From Pseudomonadota bacterium (GTDB lineage Bacteria; Desulfobacterota; Syntrophia; Syntrophales; JADFWA01), in the NCBI GenBank assembly GCA_030610915.1, contig JAUWQS010000009.1:1-14573 (forward strand): a DNA stretch of 14,573 nucleotides, given 5' to 3'. A program made the translations under genes and the position numbers. Every line of letters starts with the position of its first letter. The stretch's first letter is position 1. Shown piece by piece: positions 1 through 6,033 of this stretch. The notes beneath the pieces were generated by a model. That model was not told the DNA's origin. It made no database searches and saw only the letters and a program-made list of their open reading frames with translations.

Positions 1-227
1 TTTTGCTTTTTCCCGAACTGGAAGAGGCTAAATTCGATAATGTAGCTTTGGTTGATATCCTTCACTACCTGATGGGTCTTGCCGAGGCAGGAGAAAACCT
101 GGTCCCGTGGTTAAACCAGTTCAAGCCTATTATCCCGAATATCCGGGCCTCATTCGAATACCTGCGGGACAGGAATCCAACATTCCAGGAACCTATCAAT
201 AAAGTGCTTGGCATAATTGAGGTTTGA
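1..227 (+). CDS. C-terminal fragment, possibly DUF1156-type DNA methylase
   Basis: The reading frame is open from the window edge (first full codon at position 3) to a TGA at 225-227, so this is the last 74 codons of a gene starting upstream. The TTG at position 3 is not a credible start. The tail is largely helical, with the stretch ALVDILHYLMGLAEAGENL. From memory, this resembles the 'LvDvLHr...LweeG' segment near the C-terminus of DUF1156 proteins, which are large adenine-specific DNA methylases found in defence islands. That match is a recollection, not a search, and no catalytic motif lies in the window. The next gene begins 1 bp after the stop, so this gene is probably the upstream member of the same operon. 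If it is a methylase it could mark self DNA for the cassette. Function otherwise unknown. Confidence 0.6.
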   Translation, partial: LLFPELEEAKFDNVALVDILHYLMGLAEAGENLVPWLNQFKPIIPNIRASFEYLRDRNPTFQEPINKVLGIIEV

Positions 228-228
228 G

Positions 229-657
229 ATGAGTGGATACGAAATCTTCGAACAACGATACCTGAATCTTTATAAAGAAGAGGGCATTGTGCCTTACGAT
301 ATCAAAATCGGGTTTCTCGATTTCCTCCGCGAGTTGAGTGCGGGAGCTGAAGGGATACCCAGACTTTCATCTTTTATGGTGGTAGGCATAGATGATGTTC
401 TTTATCTGGCAAAGCCGGATGAGAGACGCAATATTTCCCTTGCTATTCATAAAACCCTTCAATCCGCAGCAAATGACCTGGAGCGAAAGAGGATTGAGGT
501 TCAGATCGTCTGCAAGGGAAGACTTTTCAAAGCGGAATCTTTCTGGCTGGAGTATCGAGATGAAAAGCTCCCCGTTGATTTTGTCTTTGGCACACCTATC
601 AGGCGTGAAATTAGAGGGTTTCCTGTTTATACAACCAGTTTCAATTTGTCGAGTTGA
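229..657 (+). CDS. Unknown 142-aa protein in defence operon
   Basis: I do not recognise this family. ATG 229 is chosen over the upstream in-frame TTG at 217 because it follows the previous stop by 1 bp and has a GAGG about 6-9 bases upstream. The product is small and soluble-looking, with no signal peptide or membrane segment. A helical N-terminal half (YEIFEQRYLNLYKEEGIVPYD) is followed by mixed strand/helix and a basic, strand-rich C-terminus (VDFVFGTPIRREIRGFPVY). Its position between the possible methylase tail and the SIR2 gene suggests an accessory, adaptor or inhibitory role in the same system, but this is inference from context only. The 44-bp gap before the next gene is the widest in the operon apart from the one ahead of the helicase. 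Confidence 0.72.
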   Translation: MSGYEIFEQRYLNLYKEEGIVPYDIKIGFLDFLRELSAGAEGIPRLSSFMVVGIDDVLYLAKPDERRNISLAIHKTLQSAANDLERKRIEVQIVCKGRLFKAESFWLEYRDEKLPVDFVFGTPIRREIRGFPVYTTSFNLSS

Positions 658-670
658 TTGGCATAGCAAA

Positions 671-699
671 TTGACATCTAAGAATTGTGTAAGATCAAT
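671..699 (+). promoter_or_regulatory. Possible internal promoter before SIR2
   Basis: A perfect TTGACA (671-676) lies in the gap before the SIR2 gene. With a 17-bp spacer the -10 hexamer would be ATCAAT (694-699), a poor match to TATAAT, and transcription would start almost at the gene's ATG, giving a near-leaderless mRNA. It may allow separate expression of SIR2 onward. Weak candidate. Confidence 0.2.
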
Positions 700-701
700 T
701 T

Positions 702-1754
702 ATGGGATATTATATGGACAAAGATTCCATATATAAAATCTTTCAGGAAATATGCAGACAGGTGCCTGTTATCATTTTAGGTTCTGGACCATCATGTGCC
801 GCAGGAATTCCTGGTATGAGATCGCTTGCAGAACACTTGTTGGACAAATTTAGGAATGATATCAGTGATGACTGGAGAAAGATCGGTGATGACCTACGGA
901 AGAATATCGATTTAGAAACATCATTTAGCAGAACTCAGCCGGATGAGAAATTAAGTAAAGAGATTATTAAAACTGTGGGAGGCTATATTTCTGAAAAAGA
1001 TAGAGAGGTAAGGAACAGCTACTTCAATGGACAGATGACAATCCCTGTTGGACGGTTAATTAATTATTATCGATCGGAGATCTTGACTATTATAACGCCC
1101 AATTATGACTGTCTTGTTGAATATTGTTGTGACGAATTAAAAATGCATTGCAATACAGGTTTTGTTGGCTATTTCAGAAAGTCTCTCGATTTTGAAAAGG
1201 CGGAAAGAGAGGCGAAATATGTTGACAAGTCTGTTATTGTAAGAGGAAGACGAAGAGGAATTGAAAAAATCACGCCTCATGTAAAACTATTTAAGGTTCA
1301 TGGTTCTATTGATTGGTATGATTTTAATAATAGCACGGTTTCTGATATCTTCTTGATAGAGAGCGAAAAATACGAAGATAAAAGGCTAATTATTCTTCCT
1401 GGTGATAGAAAACATTCTAAGGCATTCCATGAGCCATATAGAGAACTAATACAAAAAGCTGATAATTCGCTCCGGTCTGGCAGGTCCTTTTTAATGATTG
1501 GATATGGTTTTAATGATGATCACCTCCAGGAAATATTAGTCAAAAGGCTCGTAGAGGATGAAACGCCTGGAATTATTATAACTAAGGAACTTTCGGAGAA
1601 AGCAAAGGAATTATTATCAAAATGTCCGAATTTGTGGGGTATCAGTCGGAAAAACAGTTCAACAGTTATTTGTAACAGAAAAAATGAATATGAGATACCA
1701 GATATTGAACTATGGAAAATAGATGAATTTATCAGGGTAATATTGGGAGGATAA
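702..1754 (+). CDS. SIR2-like NAD-binding defence protein
   Basis: This is a SIR2-family protein of the anti-phage kind, expected to bind and probably hydrolyse NAD+ when infection is sensed. Visible motifs: the nucleotide-binding loop GSGPSCAAGIP (residues 27-37); TPNYD (132-136), where N and D match the sirtuin active-site segment; VHGSIDW with the likely catalytic His200; and GYGFNDDH (267-274), typical of the SIR2_2-like C-terminal Rossmann half. There is no zinc-ribbon CxxC pair as in protein deacetylases, which fits an NADase better than a deacetylase. The gene is followed after 1 bp by a HerA ATPase gene, the arrangement of the known SIR2-HerA (Nezha-type) system, where HerA hexamers carry SIR2 subunits. 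Start is uncertain: ATG 702 has no Shine-Dalgarno, while ATG 714 has a GGGA about 6 bases upstream. The gene is visibly more AT-rich than its neighbours (for example 16 G/C in the 60 bases 1681-1740). Confidence 0.9.
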   Translation: MGYYMDKDSIYKIFQEICRQVPVIILGSGPSCAAGIPGMRSLAEHLLDKFRNDISDDWRKIGDDLRKNIDLETSFSRTQPDEKLSKEIIKTVGGYISEKDREVRNSYFNGQMTIPVGRLINYYRSEILTIITPNYDCLVEYCCDELKMHCNTGFVGYFRKSLDFEKAEREAKYVDKSVIVRGRRRGIEKITPHVKLFKVHGSIDWYDFNNSTVSDIFLIESEKYEDKRLIILPGDRKHSKAFHEPYRELIQKADNSLRSGRSFLMIGYGFNDDHLQEILVKRLVEDETPGIIITKELSEKAKELLSKCPNLWGISRKNSSTVICNRKNEYEIPDIELWKIDEFIRVILGG

Positions 1755-1755
1755 G

Positions 1756-3468
1756 ATGAGTATTTTTAATTTCAAAGAAGAAGATAACCTTGGCAATGTT
1801 ATTCAGGTTGATACAACCCGTGTATTTATCAGGGTTCCCTCTTCGGATAAACTTACTGAAGCAAAGTTGGGAAGATTGACAGCACTCAAGGGGCGGCCAG
1901 GCGAGTGGCTGATCGCTATGGTGGAAAGGGTGATACGGAAATTTTTTGAAGAAAAGCCAGCTGAAGAGGAGGAAAAAGATTCTGACGTGGTTGAGACCGA
2001 GGAAAATGTAGTCCACCTCATTTTGGTCGGCACATTGAGGGAAAAGGAGGGGGAAAGAAAAAACGTATTCACCCGATCGGTACTGTCTTTTCCCAATATC
2101 GATGCTCCATGTTATCCAATTGAAGGGAAAGAGTTAGAAGCTTTTATGGGTGTAATTTCATCTGTAGCCATACATGAGAATGCCTTAAATATCGGGACCT
2201 ATACACTGGATGAGAAAGCTGAAACATATCTGGATGGAAATAAATTTTTTCAGCGACATGCTGCCCTGCTCGGTAGCACCGGTTCAGGAAAATCATGGGC
2301 AGTCGCTTCTATTTTAGAGAAGGCTTCTAAACTGCCGTCTGCGAATATCATTCTCTTTGACCTTCATGGGGAATATTCCACTCTGGAATACGCAAAGCAT
2401 ATAAGAATAGCTGGCCCAAATGACCTTGAAAGCACAGGTGATGATATTTTGTTTTTGCCTTACTGGTTATTGAACTTTGAAGAGATGCAGGAGATGTTTA
2501 TTGATCGTAGTGAATTCAGCGCCCATAATCAGGTAATGGTATTTCAGGATGCGGTTTCAGGAGCCAAAAAACGTTCTTTAGAAAAAGAGGATAAAACAGA
2601 AATTTTAAAGTCCTTTACAATAGACAGCCCCATTCCCTTTTCTCTGAATGAAGTCATTCAGACAATAAAAGATTTAAATGAAGAAATGGAACAGGGCCAG
2701 CGTGCTTTGAAGCAAGGGAAATTCTTCGGACAGTTCAGCAGGCTTCTTGTAAGGTTGAATAGCAGAATCACCGACAAGAGATATGGCTTTATTTTCCAGG
2801 CACATGAAAAATATCATGCATATGAGGCCCTTCATGCTATTGCTAAAAATTTATTGGGCTTTGAAGATGTGGAAAAAGGAATCAAAGTGATAGATTTTTC
2901 AGAAGTCCCATCAGATATTCTGCCGGTTATTGTCGGGCTAGTTGCCAGGATTATCTATCAAACTCAATTCTGGATGGCTGCTGAAAAGAGGCAGCCAATC
3001 GCATTTGTCTGTGATGAGGCTCACAGGTACCTCCCACGGGATCAGAATGTTAATCCCTTTGAAAGAAGGGCATTGATAAATTTCGAAAGGATTGCCAAAG
3101 AAGGACGTAAATATGGTGTTGCTTTACTGATTGTCAGCCAGCGTCCGTCAGAAGTCAGCACTACTATTTTAACCCAGTGCAATAACTTCATAGCACTCAG
3201 GTTAACAAATTCCGAAGACCAGGGAGTTGTTAAGCGACTTATGCCTGACAGTATGGGCGCACTGATGGATATTTTACCAATGCTGGATGTTGGCGAAGCT
3301 GTGGTAGTAGGCGATGCAGTGCTGCTTCCAACAAGGGTGAAGTTACATGAGCCTACATATAAACCGACAAGCGCAACCATTGATTTCTGGGATGAATGGA
3401 ATAAAAAAGATGCTCAAAGTGAAATTGTAAAGGCTGTAGAAAATATGAGAAGGCAAAGCAGGAACTAA
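1756..3468 (+). CDS. herA: HerA/FtsK-type hexameric ATPase
   Basis: This is a HerA-family P-loop ATPase, a ring-forming DNA translocase. The N-terminal ~100 residues (LGNVIQVDTTRVFIRVP...) look like a HAS-barrel. Walker A is GSTGSGKS (173-180), Walker B is FVCDEAH (417-423), and the following FERIAKEGRKYGVALLIVSQRPSEV and the 'GEAVVVGDAV' C-terminal strand are signatures of HerA. The 570-aa length is normal. A strong GGGAGG just before ATG 1756 supports the start, and the SIR2 stop is 1 bp upstream. In SIR2-HerA systems HerA assembles with SIR2 and is needed for its NADase activity; in other contexts HerA pairs with the NurA nuclease, which is absent here. The partner by context is therefore SIR2, and possibly the ATPase that follows after 3 bp. 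The family is clear; the role in this enlarged operon is inferred. Confidence 0.93.
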   Translation: MSIFNFKEEDNLGNVIQVDTTRVFIRVPSSDKLTEAKLGRLTALKGRPGEWLIAMVERVIRKFFEEKPAEEEEKDSDVVETEENVVHLILVGTLREKEGERKNVFTRSVLSFPNIDAPCYPIEGKELEAFMGVISSVAIHENALNIGTYTLDEKAETYLDGNKFFQRHAALLGSTGSGKSWAVASILEKASKLPSANIILFDLHGEYSTLEYAKHIRIAGPNDLESTGDDILFLPYWLLNFEEMQEMFIDRSEFSAHNQVMVFQDAVSGAKKRSLEKEDKTEILKSFTIDSPIPFSLNEVIQTIKDLNEEMEQGQRALKQGKFFGQFSRLLVRLNSRITDKRYGFIFQAHEKYHAYEALHAIAKNLLGFEDVEKGIKVIDFSEVPSDILPVIVGLVARIIYQTQFWMAAEKRQPIAFVCDEAHRYLPRDQNVNPFERRALINFERIAKEGRKYGVALLIVSQRPSEVSTTILTQCNNFIALRLTNSEDQGVVKRLMPDSMGALMDILPMLDVGEAVVVGDAVLLPTRVKLHEPTYKPTSATIDFWDEWNKKDAQSEIVKAVENMRRQSRN

Positions 3469-3471
3469 AAA

Positions 3472-5310
3472 ATGCAAGTCAATAAAAGGGGAATGACAAT
3501 AGATCTGGGCTATCCGCTTTCAGAAACAGAAATGGAAGATATGTTTGTTGATTTGTTTCCAGAGCTTAGAGGCAGGTGTCTGGAATGGCTTAAAGATGAA
3601 AAGAACATACTGCCAATGATGCTTGCGGGTCAGATCGGCACCGGAAAAACAACATTGATCAATCAGTTATTCCTGGAATCGGGAATTGAGCCAGACCTTC
3701 GACTATCTTTTGACAAAGATGATTTCGATATCAGTATTGGTGGATTCTTAGGTTATGTTTTCTTCCAAACCTTAAAGGCACTTCAAAATTTAAAGGTCGA
3801 TGTTCGGAAATGGGGCGATGATTTTTCAAAGGCCACAGGCATGTCGTTAGACAAAACCATTACCGTTTTTTTCTTCCAAGAACCTGACGCCCAAGCCAGC
3901 ATCATGCGCAAAATCGTTCTGAATCTTTTTGAAGACCAAGAAGATAATTACAAGGTTCAATTAGCTGAAATGCTCGAAATATTGTCCGATACGCTTGGAC
4001 GGCCTCCCCTGATTTTTTGTGAAGGAATAGATAAATATCAATTCTCAGGTGTAAAGATTCGTTTGTTGTCACCAATCCTTTCCGTTCTTTCTAAATCACC
4101 AGGGAAATTGATGTGTGAGCTTAACTTGGTTTGTACCATAAATCTTGATTTCGAATGGCAAAGACAAGACTCCTTAATTGCGATCCTTACATCTTCAGAT
4201 GAGACTGAAATAAGAGAATTGCTTCAAAGAAGGACGGGTATATATTCAAATTACAGGGAGTCAATATTTCCAATTTTGGCAAAACTTTCCGGTGGAAACC
4301 CAAGGCAGGCAGTAAGGTTACAGGCTGAATTTGAATATGCTTATGAAAAACTCAAGAAACCAAAAGATGAAGCTATCAGCTATGCATGTGATAGAGTAAG
4401 GAATGATTTTCTAAGGAGCGGTGAGGTTGCTTTTTCATTGGAGCATTTGAAAACAGTGAAGAGAGATGGCTTTTTGATTCCGTCTGAGGAATCGGAAACA
4501 CCGTTACACTGGAATTGGATTTTAGCTACTGCCGAACCCTCGATTGGGAGAATACCAGTAAAGATTAACCCGCTACTGCTCCCTGCGCTTGAATCATTTG
4601 AGGGTCTAATCCCTGAAGACCCAGAGGTTGAAAAGTTAAAACTCTGGGCACAGGAACATGATACCAGTCCTTTTGGATTGACAATTCCGCAGGACATGAA
4701 AATTGAAGGTTTTATTGATGAGATGAATAAATCTGGATTGATGGAGCCAGCACTATCCCTTGAAAAAATATTTAACGAGCTTGCCTCATTTTTCTTGAGT
4801 CAACGATTTAATTCCCTTTATCTCATCCTTTACCAGGACCTGGAAGTTGCCCGGCTTGCCTCGGATTATATCTGCGGAAAGGCAGGCGTTCTGGCGGAGA
4901 AATGGTTTTTTGATGGAATTATTGACAAAAATGTTGAAAGTTTCAACCAGTTTTTTAAGTTTTTGGAAAAGCATGACGGCCTGTCTTTATTTTATGATGA
5001 ATCGCTTAAACCAAAAGATGTGGAATGGTGTGAAACCAAAAGAGATCAGCTCATTGAAAAAAGAATCATTTTTTGGGCAAAAAAAGACAAAGGGCTTTCT
5101 TATTTAAATGTGTGGCCCCATTTAAGGCAGTTTCTTAGGATTCTTGAGCTTGAAAAAGAGATATGGAGAGATATTTCACAGGAAGATATTGAAGAAGATT
5201 TGAAATTGTTAGAAGAGGCAACCATTCCCGATGAAAATAAGAAAGAAGTTAAGGAAAAATTAGAAAAGGTTCTGCTTTCGCTTAAGAAGGGGTTGGAAAA
5301 CAATGCGTGA
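3472..5310 (+). CDS. AAA/STAND-like P-loop ATPase, defence-associated
   Basis: A 612-aa protein with an N-terminal P-loop ATPase domain (about residues 40-300) and a ~300-residue C-terminal region I cannot assign. Walker A is GQIGTGKTT (53-61). The Walker B region reads LIFCEGIDK (180-188), so Glu184 replaces the usual Asp of 'hhhDGLDK'. The segment LSGGNPRQAVRL (GGNPRQ at 274-279) resembles the sensor-2/GxPR motif of Orc1/Cdc6- and STAND-type ATPases, which bind DNA or act as switch-like sensors. The C-terminus is charged and probably coiled (DIEEDLKLLEEAT...). ATG 3472 follows the HerA stop by 3 bp with an AGCAGG upstream; ATG 3493 is a less likely alternative. The next gene overlaps its end by 8 bp, so the two are probably translationally coupled. 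A phage-sensing or complex-remodelling role is inference. Confidence 0.82.
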   Translation: MQVNKRGMTIDLGYPLSETEMEDMFVDLFPELRGRCLEWLKDEKNILPMMLAGQIGTGKTTLINQLFLESGIEPDLRLSFDKDDFDISIGGFLGYVFFQTLKALQNLKVDVRKWGDDFSKATGMSLDKTITVFFFQEPDAQASIMRKIVLNLFEDQEDNYKVQLAEMLEILSDTLGRPPLIFCEGIDKYQFSGVKIRLLSPILSVLSKSPGKLMCELNLVCTINLDFEWQRQDSLIAILTSSDETEIRELLQRRTGIYSNYRESIFPILAKLSGGNPRQAVRLQAEFEYAYEKLKKPKDEAISYACDRVRNDFLRSGEVAFSLEHLKTVKRDGFLIPSEESETPLHWNWILATAEPSIGRIPVKINPLLLPALESFEGLIPEDPEVEKLKLWAQEHDTSPFGLTIPQDMKIEGFIDEMNKSGLMEPALSLEKIFNELASFFLSQRFNSLYLILYQDLEVARLASDYICGKAGVLAEKWFFDGIIDKNVESFNQFFKFLEKHDGLSLFYDESLKPKDVEWCETKRDQLIEKRIIFWAKKDKGLSYLNVWPHLRQFLRILELEKEIWRDISQEDIEEDLKLLEEATIPDENKKEVKEKLEKVLLSLKKGLENNA

Positions 5311-5965
5311 TTTATGGAACTGGGTCGAGGCTAAAGCATTTAATCCAAGAACCACAAAAGATAAATTGACATGGTTGCGTTGCTTTCATCAATTTGTTCA
5401 GAAAATATGGGGAACAGAACGTGATTGGAGTAAACCAATAAAATCCGGGAAGCTTTGGTGTTCAGATAAAATACACGATGGGCAAGAATTCAAATTGGAA
5501 ACCCTCTCTTTGAAACCATTAAAAGATAGTGAGATCGGATTTTTTTACTGCATTGACAGAGTGGACAATGAATTTTCTGTGCGGTTGTTCTATAAAAGAG
5601 GTTGCTTCCAAATAGACTATACTGAGGATTATCTCTATGAATTTACGAATGATCCCAGTCCTGATATTGATGTTGATGAAATTACAAGCGATGATTTAAA
5701 GGAGGTTATAAAGAAAAGGATATATCATCCGGCATTACATACCCATCTCAAAAAAGAAGATGGGGGAGATTACTATCATCATCTGCGATTCGGATTTGCA
5801 ACAAACAACCCATTTGTCATTCTCTACCAAGTAGCTTTTCAGATAATTGACTATCGAAATACAGAAAGCGGAATGAGGGAAAATGAAATATTGCGATTAA
5901 CAGAAATATTACACTCAAACAAGGATAAATCTGAAATAAGTGCGGGCATTTTATTCCCCAACTAA
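5303..5965 (+). CDS. Unknown 220-aa protein coupled to the ATPase
   Basis: I do not recognise this family. The ATG at 5303 lies inside the last codons of the preceding ATPase gene (8-bp overlap), which argues for coupled translation and a physical partnership with it. The protein is soluble and aromatic-rich (MRDLWNWVEAKAF, DKLTWLRCFHQFVQKIW), with an acidic loop in the middle (NDPSPDIDVDEITSDD, about residues 113-128) and a His/Tyr cluster HPALHTHL...DYYHHLRFGFA that could bind metal or nucleic acid, though no known catalytic pattern is evident. No signal peptide or membrane helix is seen. It could be a specificity or adaptor subunit for the ATPase or helicase; that is guesswork from position. 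The 68-bp gap that follows has no clear Shine-Dalgarno or promoter. Confidence 0.72.
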   Translation: MRDLWNWVEAKAFNPRTTKDKLTWLRCFHQFVQKIWGTERDWSKPIKSGKLWCSDKIHDGQEFKLETLSLKPLKDSEIGFFYCIDRVDNEFSVRLFYKRGCFQIDYTEDYLYEFTNDPSPDIDVDEITSDDLKEVIKKRIYHPALHTHLKKEDGGDYYHHLRFGFATNNPFVILYQVAFQIIDYRNTESGMRENEILRLTEILHSNKDKSEISAGILFPN

Positions 5966-6033
5966 ACCTATTCATCTCAAGAACATTATGATTTCAGATT
6001 CCTTTCATAATATCGATACATGCTACGTATAGA

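Noticed and set aside
392..736. 114-codon open frame overlapping the 142-aa gene and the SIR2 start
   Set aside because: It is in a different frame of a better-supported gene and has no ribosome binding site or domain.
1756..3468. HerA-NurA DNA repair pair
   Set aside because: No NurA-like nuclease gene is adjacent; the neighbour is a SIR2 gene.
5966..6033. Promoter between the 220-aa gene and the helicase
   Set aside because: No convincing -35/-10 pair; CATTATG and CATAATA form only an imperfect inverted repeat.
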